Shown piece after piece: positions 23,077-32,467 of a stretch of 64,000 nucleotides of DNA (positions are counted from its first letter, which is position 1; each line of letters begins with the position of its first letter). The notes under the pieces are model-generated. The model did not search any database, had not been told where the DNA came from, and saw nothing but the letters and a program-made list of their open reading frames with translations. This DNA is from Bacteroides sp. (GTDB lineage Bacteria > Bacteroidota > Bacteroidia > Bacteroidales > Bacteroidaceae), in assembly GCF_028690125.1 (NCBI RefSeq), contig NZ_JAQVBV010000006.1, positions 152,239 through 216,238 on the forward strand, in the 5' to 3' direction. A program made the translations under genes and the position numbers.

Positions 23077-26000
23077 ATGAAAATCATTCAAATCTTATAT
23101 TTGATGTCGTTTTGCTTGTTGCTTACAACGACAACTTTTGCTCAACAAGTGAAGGAATTCACTATTGCCGGTACGGTAGTGGATGGGAGTAAAGAAACGA
23201 TACCCGGAGTATCTGTATATATAAAGGATAAGCCTTCTATAGGTACTTCTGCCGATAATAGCGGAAATTTTAGTCTTAAAGTAATTTATGGAGATAAGGT
23301 GGTATTTACATTTTTGGGATGCGACCCTGTAGAATATGTAGCCATTGAACCAAACAATAATTTAACTATCACTCTTCTTGAAAAAAGTGCTTCCATTGAT
23401 GAGGTTGTCATTGTTGGATTGGGAAACGTTCAACGGAAAATCAGTTCGGTAGGAGCCATAACAGCCATCAATGCCAAAGATCTTCAGTCTCCGGCTCCAT
23501 CCATTGCTAACCTCCTGGGAGGAAGGGCTGCCGGTGTTATTTCTATGCAAAGCAGTGGTGAACCGGGACAGAATATCGCCGATTTCTGGGTACGAGGTAT
23601 AGGTACATTTGGTGCCAACAGTAGTGCTCTTGTATTGATTGATGGTTTGGAAGGCGATCTTAATACCATAGATCCTGCAGATGTCGAAAGTTTTTCTATC
23701 TTGAAGGATGCGTCAGCAACTGCTGTTTATGGGGTAAGAGGAGCTAATGGTGTGGTATTGGTAAATACTAAAAAAGGTACTTCAGGTAAGATTCAGATTA
23801 CAGGACGTTTTAATACGACACTGTCAGTCCTCAATCGGTTGCCGGAATATCTGGATGCTTATGAATATGCTCAATTAGCCAATGAAGCCAGTGTAGTACG
23901 AGGTGATAGTCCTTTGTACGACCAGACTGAGATGGGTATTATCCGCAATGGTCTGGACCCGGATATGTATCCTAACGTGGACTGGCAAAACGAGATACTC
24001 AACAAAAGCTTCTGGCGTCACACGTATTATGTAAGTGGTAGTGGAGGTAGTGATGTAGCTCGTTATTTCCTAAGTTTGGGAGGTAAAAATGAAAGCGCGG
24101 CATACAAAGTAGACAAAAACAGTGTATATAGTTCTAATGTAAGCTATAATACCTATAATTATCGAATCAATCTGGATGTCAATCTGACTAAAACGACTAA
24201 AGTTTATCTAGGGTCAGATGGATTTTTATCCCAGTTAGACCAACCCGGTGTAGCAAATACCGAATATATATGGGGTGCTCAGTCACGTCTTACTCCATTG
24301 TCTATTCCTACTCAATATTCCAATGGCTTGCTACCCGGTCGCGGAAGTGGCGATCTGGCATCACCTTATGTGATGATCAACCATACAGGTAAGGCATCTG
24401 ACCAAGTATTCAAAGGAAAATCAACATTGGCCCTTAACCAAGATCTTTCCGGACTGCTTGAAGGACTTAAATTCCGCGCTCAGGGAGCTTACGATATTCA
24501 TAGTTACTTTAGTGAGAGAAGAAAAGTACAGCCGGCTCTCTATACCGCTTTGGGCAGAGGGGCAGACGGTACGCTCATCATGCAGGAAACAGTGCAGGAG
24601 AAAAAAGCATCATATAGCAAGTCTACCCGTCAGTATCGTAAATATCACTTCGAGGCTGTGCTCAATTATGATCATCTATTTGGCACTGACCACCGAACAT
24701 CTGCATTGGTATACTACTATCTCAGCGATTCTAAAGATACCGATGACGCAACAAGCAACCTTGCCGCTATTCCTCTGCGCTATCAGGGAGTATCCAGCAG
24801 ATTGACATATGGTTTTCGCGATACTTATTTACTGGATGTCAATTTTGGGTATACCGGTTCTGAAAACTTTCAGCCCGGCAGACAATATGGCTTCTTCCCA
24901 TCAGTCGCATTGGGTTGGGTTCCTACAGGGTACGATTTTATGCGCGAAGCATTTCCTTGGCTTGACCATTTTAAAATAAGAGCTTCGTATGGTTCGGTAG
25001 GTAATGACAGAATTACCGATATCAGATTCCCTTATCTTACTAAGGTGAATGAGGGCACAGGAAACGTCTGGGGTATTCCGAATATCGAAACTATCGGCGA
25101 AACAAGAATAGGAGCAGACAATCTTGCTTGGGAAAGGGCAATCAAATCGAACCTGGGAATTGAAGCGAAACTATTTAATAACAAGCTGGACTTTGTTCTT
25201 GATATCTTCCAGGATCAGCGTAATGGTATTTTCCAACAACGAGTACAGGTTCCCGAATATGTAGGAGTTATTTCCAACCCTTTTGCTAACGTGGGTAAAA
25301 TGAAAAGTACCGGAGCAGATGGAAACATAAGCTATATTCAAAACATATCTACAGATTTCGGCTTTACGATACGAGGTAATTTTACATACTCTAAAAATGT
25401 AGTACAGAACTGGGAACAAGCTTATTTGGAGTATCCTTATTTGGAGTATAACAACTTTCCATATAACTCTATCCGTGGTTACCAAGCCCTCGGACTGTTT
25501 AAAGACGAAGATGATATAAAATACAGTCCAAAACAGACTTTCGGAGAAGTAATGCCGGGAGATATTAAATATAAGGATATCAACGGAGATGGTATGATAG
25601 ATAAGCTCGATATGGTTCCGCTCACGCACAGTACCTATCCTTTGCTGATGTACGGTATTGGTGCAGAAATCCGCTACAAAAAACTGACACTTGGGGTATT
25701 GTTCAAAGGAACCGGAAAAACATCCTTCTTCTATGTAGGACAAAAAACCACAGTAAACGATGAAACACGTCTGAATGGAATGGGATATATGCCGTTTTTT
25801 GAAGGAGATCTGGGAAATGTACTTTCAATGGCCGCCAATCCTGCAAACCGATGGATTCCTAAAGAATATGCTTTGGAACATGGTATTGATCCTTCCCTCG
25901 CAGAAAATCCGAACGCACGCTTTCCTCGTCTGCAATATGGCAATAACAACAACAATAGCCAGTTATCTACATTCTGGCAAGGAGATTCACGTTACTTACG

Positions 26001-26205
26001 TCTGGAGGAAATCACACTGAATTACAATGTAAATTTACCTTGTCTGAGACGTATCGGTATTTCTTCATTGGATGTGCAGTTTGTGGGAAATAATCTCTTC
26101 GTATGGGATAAAGTGAAGATATTCGATCCGGAGCAAGCCCGTTGGAATGGTCGTAAATATCCTATACCGACTACCTATTCACTCCAGTTATATGTCAATC
26201 TTTAA
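23077..26205 (+). CDS. SusC/RagA-type TonB-dependent outer-membrane transporter
   Basis: Outer-membrane importer, 1042 residues from the ATG at 23077; the frame is open upstream to a TTG at 23056, which would overlap the previous gene. Signal peptide to about residue 23, a carboxypeptidase-regulatory-like domain at about 28-105 (FTIAGTVVDGSKETIPGVSV), plug with EVVIVGLGN, VLIDGLEGDLNTIDPADVES and SILKDASATAVYGVRGANGV, then the 22-strand barrel ending in YSLQLYVNL with a C-terminal aromatic pattern. There is no N-terminal signalling (STN) domain, so it does not use a FecR/ECF switch. It pairs with the SusD protein next to it. Confidence 0.95.
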   Translation: MKIIQILYLMSFCLLLTTTTFAQQVKEFTIAGTVVDGSKETIPGVSVYIKDKPSIGTSADNSGNFSLKVIYGDKVVFTFLGCDPVEYVAIEPNNNLTITLLEKSASIDEVVIVGLGNVQRKISSVGAITAINAKDLQSPAPSIANLLGGRAAGVISMQSSGEPGQNIADFWVRGIGTFGANSSALVLIDGLEGDLNTIDPADVESFSILKDASATAVYGVRGANGVVLVNTKKGTSGKIQITGRFNTTLSVLNRLPEYLDAYEYAQLANEASVVRGDSPLYDQTEMGIIRNGLDPDMYPNVDWQNEILNKSFWRHTYYVSGSGGSDVARYFLSLGGKNESAAYKVDKNSVYSSNVSYNTYNYRINLDVNLTKTTKVYLGSDGFLSQLDQPGVANTEYIWGAQSRLTPLSIPTQYSNGLLPGRGSGDLASPYVMINHTGKASDQVFKGKSTLALNQDLSGLLEGLKFRAQGAYDIHSYFSERRKVQPALYTALGRGADGTLIMQETVQEKKASYSKSTRQYRKYHFEAVLNYDHLFGTDHRTSALVYYYLSDSKDTDDATSNLAAIPLRYQGVSSRLTYGFRDTYLLDVNFGYTGSENFQPGRQYGFFPSVALGWVPTGYDFMREAFPWLDHFKIRASYGSVGNDRITDIRFPYLTKVNEGTGNVWGIPNIETIGETRIGADNLAWERAIKSNLGIEAKLFNNKLDFVLDIFQDQRNGIFQQRVQVPEYVGVISNPFANVGKMKSTGADGNISYIQNISTDFGFTIRGNFTYSKNVVQNWEQAYLEYPYLEYNNFPYNSIRGYQALGLFKDEDDIKYSPKQTFGEVMPGDIKYKDINGDGMIDKLDMVPLTHSTYPLLMYGIGAEIRYKKLTLGVLFKGTGKTSFFYVGQKTTVNDETRLNGMGYMPFFEGDLGNVLSMAANPANRWIPKEYALEHGIDPSLAENPNARFPRLQYGNNNNNSQLSTFWQGDSRYLRLEEITLNYNVNLPCLRRIGISSLDVQFVGNNLFVWDKVKIFDPEQARWNGRKYPIPTTYSLQLYVNL

Positions 26206-26223
26206 TATACATAATTCAATAGA

Positions 26224-28251
26224 ATGAAAATGTCAATAACAAAAAAAATAGCAAGAGTAGTCATATTGGTTCAAACTATTGTGATGGTAACGTCTTGCAG
26301 TGATTTCTTGAATATAGATAATTACTTTGATGATGAATTTAATATTGATTCGGTTTTTACCAACGCCCGGTATATGGAAGCATATATGTGGGGAGCAGCA
26401 GCAATGTTCCCTGATGAGGCGCAAACCATCAGATATGGCTACACACCCGGCCCTATGGCTACCGATGAAGCGTTTAATGGACTGACCGGTGGCGGATCGG
26501 GCAATGTATATTATGGAATGGATTTCGCTACAGGACGTATATCTCCCGACTTTTATGGAGACGGCAATCCCAATCTTGATCAATGGGGTAAATACTACAA
26601 AATCATTCGTAAATGTAACAGCATTCTGCAAAACCTCGATCGTCCGAAAGACTTGACTAATACAGATCGACTTCGGATTGAAGGGTACACACGCTTTATT
26701 CGTGCCTATGCCTACTATAATCTCTTAGTAGATTATGGCTCTCCAATATTACTGGGAGATGAGGTTGTCAATACCAATGAACCTATTGAATATTACGACC
26801 GTCCCAGAGCTACCTATGATGAAGCCATGGACTATGTTTGTGAGGAATTTGAAAAGGCAGCACGACTGCTGCCTCGACCCGACGAGGTTTCTACCTTGGA
26901 CTTCGGTCGCCCGACCAAAGGAGCTGCGCTTGCTTTGATAGCTCGATTACGATTAATACATGCCAGTCCATTGTTCAATGGTGGTGCTGTTGCCAGTGCA
27001 TATTTTGGAAACTGGAAACGTTCGACAGATAATGTACACTATGTTTCTCAACAATACGATGAAAAACGTTGGGCCATTGCTGCCGCTACTGCTAAACGGG
27101 TAATGGATATGGGAGCTTACAAACTCTATACTGCATTGAAGGATGATAAAACTCCCGCCCTTCCCGAAGGAGTGACATCAGACCCCAACTTCTATGAAAC
27201 CTATCCGGATGGAGCCGAAGGAATTGATCCTTTCAAATCTTATTCGGACATCTTTACCGGTGAAGCTGTGGCAGCCATTAATAAAGAACTGATCTGGGGA
27301 AGAAATACAACCTACATTAATGAGTTTATCAGCAAAGGATCTTTTCCTCCTTCTCTCGGTGGTTGGGGACGCTTTTGTGTCACTCAAAAAGTGGTAGACG
27401 CATACTTGATGGATGATGGGCGCACGAAAGAAGAAGCTACCGCAGACGGATATTATTCGGAAACAGGCTTTACTGAACAACCACGCTTTTTCTCCGGATA
27501 TCCCCTCAATTCGGGAGTTTATAAAATGTATGCTAATCGCGAAATGCGTTTCTACGCCTCTGTAGGATTCAACGAAGCAGTATGGCAAGCATTGTCAAGC
27601 ACAACACTCAATAATCATACAGCGAAATATTATTATCAGGATGCTGATGGTCGTGGTGGAGTAACTGCCAGTTCTCCTAACTATCCTATTACGGGATATG
27701 TCATTAAAAAGTTCAATCATCCGATGGATGCATGGACCGGTACAGGTGCACGCCATATTCAAAAAGCTTATTGTATCATCAGATACGCAGAGATTCTACT
27801 GTCTTATGCCGAAGCACTTAATAACTTGACTACTACTCATACAGTGCAATTAGGTGATCAACAATATACCGTAAGCCGGAATGAGGAAGAAATTAAAAAC
27901 GCATTTAATCTGATACGCTATAGAGCAGGTCTACCGGGGCTAACATCCAACCAACTTAGCGAAGTTTCTGAGGTCCAAAAACAAATAGAGCGTGAACGTA
28001 TGGTGGAATTCCTATGGGAAAACAGACGTTACTACGATGTACGCCGTTGGGGTATTTATGAAGAAACAGAGCAAGAACCTATACGTGGGATGAATCCTGA
28101 TGGGGCTACCAAAGAAACATATTACCAACGTGTCATTCCTAGTACCTCGTCGTTCCTAACAAGAGTAGTCAATAAAAAGTCCATTTGGTTACCCATTCCA
28201 CGTGCCGAAATGAGAAGGTTACCTTCTCTTGATCAGAATCCGGGTTATTAA
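26224..28251 (+). CDS. SusD/RagB-type nutrient-binding lipoprotein
   Basis: Surface lipoprotein of 675 residues, longer than many SusD proteins (about 550). Lipobox MVTSCSDFLNIDNYF (Cys at about 26), TPR-like helical repeats through the N-terminal half with the conserved RAYAYYNLLVDYGSPIL, and the C-terminal SusD signature RYAEILLSYAEALN, then RERMVEFLWENRRYYDVRRW and LPIPRAEMRRLPSLDQNPGY. It caps the SusC barrel and holds the ligand. It is 19 bases after susC. Confidence 0.95.
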   Translation: MKMSITKKIARVVILVQTIVMVTSCSDFLNIDNYFDDEFNIDSVFTNARYMEAYMWGAAAMFPDEAQTIRYGYTPGPMATDEAFNGLTGGGSGNVYYGMDFATGRISPDFYGDGNPNLDQWGKYYKIIRKCNSILQNLDRPKDLTNTDRLRIEGYTRFIRAYAYYNLLVDYGSPILLGDEVVNTNEPIEYYDRPRATYDEAMDYVCEEFEKAARLLPRPDEVSTLDFGRPTKGAALALIARLRLIHASPLFNGGAVASAYFGNWKRSTDNVHYVSQQYDEKRWAIAAATAKRVMDMGAYKLYTALKDDKTPALPEGVTSDPNFYETYPDGAEGIDPFKSYSDIFTGEAVAAINKELIWGRNTTYINEFISKGSFPPSLGGWGRFCVTQKVVDAYLMDDGRTKEEATADGYYSETGFTEQPRFFSGYPLNSGVYKMYANREMRFYASVGFNEAVWQALSSTTLNNHTAKYYYQDADGRGGVTASSPNYPITGYVIKKFNHPMDAWTGTGARHIQKAYCIIRYAEILLSYAEALNNLTTTHTVQLGDQQYTVSRNEEEIKNAFNLIRYRAGLPGLTSNQLSEVSEVQKQIERERMVEFLWENRRYYDVRRWGIYEETEQEPIRGMNPDGATKETYYQRVIPSTSSFLTRVVNKKSIWLPIPRAEMRRLPSLDQNPGY

Positions 28252-28272
28252 TTAAACGATGAAGAAAATAAG

Positions 28273-29175
28273 ATGAAACAAAGTTATATAACAATACTTG
28301 CACTTATAATGGTGCTTTCTTCATGCAATGATAATGAGTTGTTTGAAAAAGAAATGTATAAGAATGTAGTGGCGCTCATCAGTAGCGATTATTACAATAC
28401 TTTTGAAGAAATTGTACCTTTATCCTCAACAAGTCAAGAAACTATAGCATATATAGCAGCTTCTTCAGGGGGAACTCATGCTCCTGGCAAGGACTTGGTT
28501 ATCGGACTGGAAGAGGATCAATCTCCACTGGATTTGTACAATCGGTCTCTTTTTGATATAGATGAAAAATTATATGCTAAATTTCTCCCTAAAGATAAAT
28601 ATGAGATTGTAGATTACAAAATCCAGATTAAAGCAGGAGAACGAACGGGTAGAACGATGATTAAATTACGACCGGAAGGCTTATCGCCGGATTCTACCTA
28701 CTTTATAGGATTAAAAGCTACTGATATTTCCGGTGTTGAGATTAACCAGAAGAAAAATACCATACTGTATCAGGTACTCATTAAAAATGATTACGCCACA
28801 CAGGGAGAAAATGTTTTTTATGCAATGACCGGTTTGGCAAATGCAATGGTAACGGCAGGCAATAAGAAGTTGTTTCCCCTTACTCATAACAGTGTGCGCA
28901 TGATAGCCGGTACGGAGGCTTTTCAAAGTAATGTGGATCATATTAATAAAACCTCTATTATATTAGAAGTGGGAGCTGATAATCATGTTATAATAAAGCC
29001 GTATAAGGATATTGATGTAATTCAATTGGATGGTGATTCGAAGTATCCGAATATTTTTAAGGTAGAAGAATCTTTCGGGCGTCGCTATAATGTATTTTTA
29101 TTATCTTACCAATATACCATTAAGGGGGTAAAACGGATTATGCAAGAAGAGTTACGTCTGGAAATAACTAGTTAG
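28273..29175 (+). CDS. DUF1735/DUF4361-like surface lipoprotein
   Basis: Lipoprotein of 300 residues with lipobox MVLSSCNDN, an N-terminal BT_3987-like (DUF1735) immunoglobulin-type domain (about 25-165; KDKYEIVDYKIQIKAGERTG, LRPEGLSPDSTYFIGLKATD) and a C-terminal DUF4361-like region. Proteins like this usually follow susD and bind glycan at the cell surface. It is 22 bases after susD, and a strong terminator follows, closing the locus. No glycoside hydrolase is part of the unit. Confidence 0.78.
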   Translation: MKQSYITILALIMVLSSCNDNELFEKEMYKNVVALISSDYYNTFEEIVPLSSTSQETIAYIAASSGGTHAPGKDLVIGLEEDQSPLDLYNRSLFDIDEKLYAKFLPKDKYEIVDYKIQIKAGERTGRTMIKLRPEGLSPDSTYFIGLKATDISGVEINQKKNTILYQVLIKNDYATQGENVFYAMTGLANAMVTAGNKKLFPLTHNSVRMIAGTEAFQSNVDHINKTSIILEVGADNHVIIKPYKDIDVIQLDGDSKYPNIFKVEESFGRRYNVFLLSYQYTIKGVKRIMQEELRLEITS

Positions 29176-29206
29176 GCGGAAAATAGACTGGCACATTACT
29201 AAAAAT

Positions 29207-29246
29207 AAAGGCAGCTTAACACACTAAGCTGTCTTTATTTTTTTTT
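29207..29246 (+). terminator. Intrinsic terminator of the SusCD locus
   Basis: AAAGGCAGCTTA (29207-29218) pairs with TAAGCTGTCTTT (29225-29236) over ACACAC, with one G-T pair, followed by a T9 run. It ends the five-gene unit. Confidence 0.9.
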
Positions 29247-29262
29247 GATATGAAAATATACA

Positions 29263-29270
29263 TATCTTTG
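29263..29270 (+). promoter_or_regulatory. -7 box of rlmF (TATCTTTG)
   Basis: TATCTTTG lies only 5 bases before the ATG of rlmF. Transcription would begin at or almost at the start codon, suggesting a leaderless or nearly leaderless mRNA. The nearest TTTG upstream is 15 bases away (29244-29247), shorter than usual. Confidence 0.5.
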
Positions 29271-29275
29271 TCACC

Positions 29276-30181
29276 ATGACAGAAAAAAGCGAACTACACA
29301 AAAGAAATAAGCATAGTGGACACTATGATTTCACTGGCTTAACAGAAGTCTATCCGGCACTTAAAAAGTTTGTAACTTTAAATCCACATGGGATACAGAC
29401 GATAAACTTTTTCAATCCATATGCTGTAAAGGCTTTGAATAAGGCTTTATTGATGAATTATTATGGCATTCGATATTGGGATATTCCAAAAGGATACCTG
29501 TGTCCTCCTATCCCCGGTAGAGCTGATTACATTCATTATATTGCAGATCTGATAAAAGCAGGATCTTTAAGAGGAAATACGGATAAAGAGAATGGACGAA
29601 GTTATAGATGTTTGGACATTGGAGTCGGTGCTAACTGTATTTATCCGATTATAGGACAAACCGAATATGGATGGGTATTTGTAGGGTCTGATATTGATCC
29701 CTTGGCAATAGAAAATGCAAGAAAGATCATAACTTGTAATCCGATACTGGCACATAAAATAGAATTACGGCTCCAAAAAGATAAACGGAAAATATTTGAC
29801 GGAATCATTGTCAAGGATGAATACTTCGACGTAACGATTTGTAATCCACCGTTTCATAGCTCTAAAGAAGAAGCAGAAGATGGTACCATTCGGAAATTAA
29901 GTAGTTTGAAGGGAGAAAAGGTGACAAAAGCAAAGTTGAATTTTGGAGGAAATGCAAATGAACTTTGGTGCGAAGGTGGAGAGTTACACTTTTTATTAAA
30001 CATGATTTCTGAAAGTCAAAAGTATCAGAAGAACTGTGGATGGTTCACTAGTTTGGTTTCTAAAGGGAGGAATCTGGATGTACTATGTACTAAATTGAAA
30101 GCGGTCAATGTTTTAGAATATAAGATAATTCAGATGAGCCAAGGTACAAAAAGTAGTAGAATATTGGCTTGGCGGTTTTGA
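29276..30181 (+). CDS. rlmF: 23S rRNA (adenine-1618-N6)-methyltransferase
   Basis: Cytoplasmic rRNA methyltransferase of 301 residues, RlmF/YbiN family. Signatures are [13 protein letters not shown] at the N-terminus, [24 protein letters not shown]-binding [27 protein letters not shown] and the catalytic amino-methylase motif CNPPFHSS. It modifies N6 of A1618 in 23S rRNA. It is a single gene between the SusCD terminator and the sialidase. Confidence 0.95.
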   Translation: MTEKSELHKRNKHSGHYDFTGLTEVYPALKKFVTLNPHGIQTINFFNPYAVKALNKALLMNYYGIRYWDIPKGYLCPPIPGRADYIHYIADLIKAGSLRGNTDKENGRSYRCLDIGVGANCIYPIIGQTEYGWVFVGSDIDPLAIENARKIITCNPILAHKIELRLQKDKRKIFDGIIVKDEYFDVTICNPPFHSSKEEAEDGTIRKLSSLKGEKVTKAKLNFGGNANELWCEGGELHFLLNMISESQKYQKNCGWFTSLVSKGRNLDVLCTKLKAVNVLEYKIIQMSQGTKSSRILAWRF

Positions 30182-30272
30182 TAAGTACAAATTCATTTTA
30201 TTATATAGAGAAAATAGATTATTATTGCATTCGTTTTATATTCGAATCCGTGAAAACCGAAATAAAGATACT

Positions 30273-31925
30273 ATGAAAATAAAGGAGAGAATATTTGTTA
30301 TCATTTTAATGATTTTGTCATTAACTCCGAGCACAATTTTTAGTAAAGGAGTTAAATTGGAATTGGAAAGACCTGTCATTCCTGTATTGGTAAAGAAGCA
30401 AGTTAATCCTACAGTGAAAGGAACTTTAATTAGGGTAGACAAACATCCATATACAATCAGACAGATTGATGTTGATTTGAGTGGAAGTACCGACCTGTCT
30501 GATGTGCTCTCTGTAGCAATATATGGTGCACGTAAAGATGGATTGATAGATACATCTTATTTGATATGCCAACCAGTTCGTGCATCTCGGAAGATTTCTT
30601 TTACTGATGAAATAGCCATAGAACAAGATACTCTGACTTTCTGGATTGCAGTAACTTTAAAAGACACAGTTTCGCTAGATCACCGGATTCAGGTGAATTG
30701 TAGTCGGGTAAAAACAAGTAGGGGCGATTTAAAAAGTCCTGATGAAGCTAAACCTTTGAGAGTGGGAGTCGCATTGAGGCAGAAAGGGCAAGATGGCATT
30801 ACTTCTTCTCGTATTCCGGGATTAGCTACAAGTAACAAAGGAACTTTACTAGCTGTTTTCGACGCTCGTTACGATTCTTCCCGTGATTTACAAGGTAATA
30901 TAGATATTGCTCTTCATAGAAGCATGGATAAGGGAATGACTTGGCAGCCTATTTGCAAAGTACTGGATATGGGAGAGTGGGGTGGATTGCCCCAGAAGTA
31001 CAATGGAGTGAGTGATGCTTGCATTCTTGTAGATAAAAACACGGATGATATTTATGTTGCAGGATTGTGGATGTATGGTGCATTGGATGATAATGGCAAG
31101 TGGATAGAAGGGCTGAATAAAAATAGTACATATTGGATACATCAATGGATGAAGAAAGGATCACAGCCTGGAGTCGGATTGAAAGAAACTTGTCAGTTTT
31201 TGATAACAAAGAGTACAGACGATGGGCTTACTTGGGGTTTCCCGGATAATATTACACATAAAACAAAGCGTCCGGAATGGTGGTTGTTTGCCCCTGCGCC
31301 CGGACAAGGGATTACCTTAGCAGATGGAACGATTGTTTTTCCAACTCAAGGAAGAGATAAAGAGGGTGCAACTTTCTCTAATATCACTTATAGTAAAGAT
31401 CATGGAAAGACTTGGAATACCAGTAACCCGGCTTACAATGACGTAACGGAATGTAATGCTATACAATTAAGAGATGGAAGTATTATGTTGAATATGCGTG
31501 ATAATAGAAACAGAGGAAACAAAGAAGTAAATGGAAGAAGGGTTTCTACGACTACGGATTTGGGAGAAACATGGGCTGAACATTCCACTTCGCGAAAAGC
31601 ATTAGTGGAACCAACCTGTATGGGCAGTCTGCACCGGCATGATTATACAGTGAATGGAGAGAAAAAAAGTATACTTCTATTTGCTAATCCCAATGATTAT
31701 AAAACACGTGATAAACTTACTCTGAAAGTAAGCTTTGATGATGGGATGACTTGGCCTGAAAAATATTGGATTTTATTTGATCAATATCGTAGTGCAGGTT
31801 ATTCTAGTATCACATCTATAGATGAAAATTCGATTGGAATTTTATATGAAAGCAGCCAGGCGGATATGGTTTTTATTAAAATAGGGCTGACAGAAATTCT
31901 AAAAACAAATAAACAGGAACAATAA
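30273..31925 (+). CDS. nanH: Sialidase (GH33 neuraminidase)
   Basis: Secreted exo-sialidase, 550 residues from ATG 30273 (an upstream in-frame ATG at 30225 would put 16 charged residues before the signal peptide MKIKERIFVIILM). An N-terminal carbohydrate-binding-like domain (about 30-170) precedes the six-bladed propeller. The Arg of SSRIPGLA opens the catalytic domain, DARYDSS holds the acid/base Asp region, and five Asp-box repeats are visible: SMDKGMTW, STDDGLTW, SKDHGKTW, TTDLGETW and SFDDGMTW. The last Arg and the nucleophile Tyr region lie in YRSAGYSS. It releases terminal sialic acid from host glycans. No nan transport genes are adjacent. Confidence 0.93.
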   Translation: MKIKERIFVIILMILSLTPSTIFSKGVKLELERPVIPVLVKKQVNPTVKGTLIRVDKHPYTIRQIDVDLSGSTDLSDVLSVAIYGARKDGLIDTSYLICQPVRASRKISFTDEIAIEQDTLTFWIAVTLKDTVSLDHRIQVNCSRVKTSRGDLKSPDEAKPLRVGVALRQKGQDGITSSRIPGLATSNKGTLLAVFDARYDSSRDLQGNIDIALHRSMDKGMTWQPICKVLDMGEWGGLPQKYNGVSDACILVDKNTDDIYVAGLWMYGALDDNGKWIEGLNKNSTYWIHQWMKKGSQPGVGLKETCQFLITKSTDDGLTWGFPDNITHKTKRPEWWLFAPAPGQGITLADGTIVFPTQGRDKEGATFSNITYSKDHGKTWNTSNPAYNDVTECNAIQLRDGSIMLNMRDNRNRGNKEVNGRRVSTTTDLGETWAEHSTSRKALVEPTCMGSLHRHDYTVNGEKKSILLFANPNDYKTRDKLTLKVSFDDGMTWPEKYWILFDQYRSAGYSSITSIDENSIGILYESSQADMVFIKIGLTEILKTNKQEQ

Positions 31926-32020
31926 AGCCTTAAATTTATTTTGAGTAATAGTTAGACTTTTTTCTTTAAACAATTTACCGTTTTTTTGGTTTATTCTATA
32001 TTAACTAAGTATAAACAATA

Positions 32021-32383
32021 ATGGTTCAAGTTAGGATAAAACGAGTATACGACGAATATTCGGAGACAGATGGATATCGGGTTTTAGTAGATAAGTTGTG
32101 GCCACGTGGAATCAAAAAAGAGTGGTTGAAATATGATTATTGGGCAAAAAATATAACTCCTTCTACCGCATTGCGAAAATGGTTTCATGAAGACATTCCG
32201 GGACATTGGAATGATTTTGTAGTATTGTATCAAAAAGAGTTGGATGCTTCTTCGGCTGTGGCTGACTTTTTGTCTCTTATCAAATCATATCCTGTAGTAA
32301 CATTGATTTACGCTTCTAAAGAACCAATCTATAATCATGCCCGAATCCTTCAGGATTATCTGGAAATACATCTGAAAGAATAA
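32021..32383 (+). CDS. DUF488 family protein
   Basis: Small cytoplasmic protein of 120 residues of the DUF488 family: IKRVYDEYSETDGYRVLVD, LWPRGIKKEWLKYDYW, LRKWFHEDIPGHWNDF and TLIYASKEPIYNHARILQDYL. The function is unknown; the conserved Arg, Lys and His residues suggest an enzyme. It stands alone between the sialidase and the men operon. Confidence 0.88.
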   Translation: MVQVRIKRVYDEYSETDGYRVLVDKLWPRGIKKEWLKYDYWAKNITPSTALRKWFHEDIPGHWNDFVVLYQKELDASSAVADFLSLIKSYPVVTLIYASKEPIYNHARILQDYLEIHLKE

Positions 32384-32411
32384 AATAAAAGTAATTTTTA
32401 TCAGTTTCCGC

Positions 32412-32442
32412 TTTCTGTCGTTCGCTCAATTTCCTACCTTTG
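32412..32442 (+). promoter_or_regulatory. Promoter of the HAD-hotdog/men operon
   Basis: TACCTTTG (32435-32442) is a perfect -7 box, with TTTC (32412-32415) 19 bases upstream in place of TTTG. It lies 25 bases before the first gene of the six-gene unit. Confidence 0.65.
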
Positions 32443-32467
32443 TAATCTAAATCAAATTCGTGTAGCC

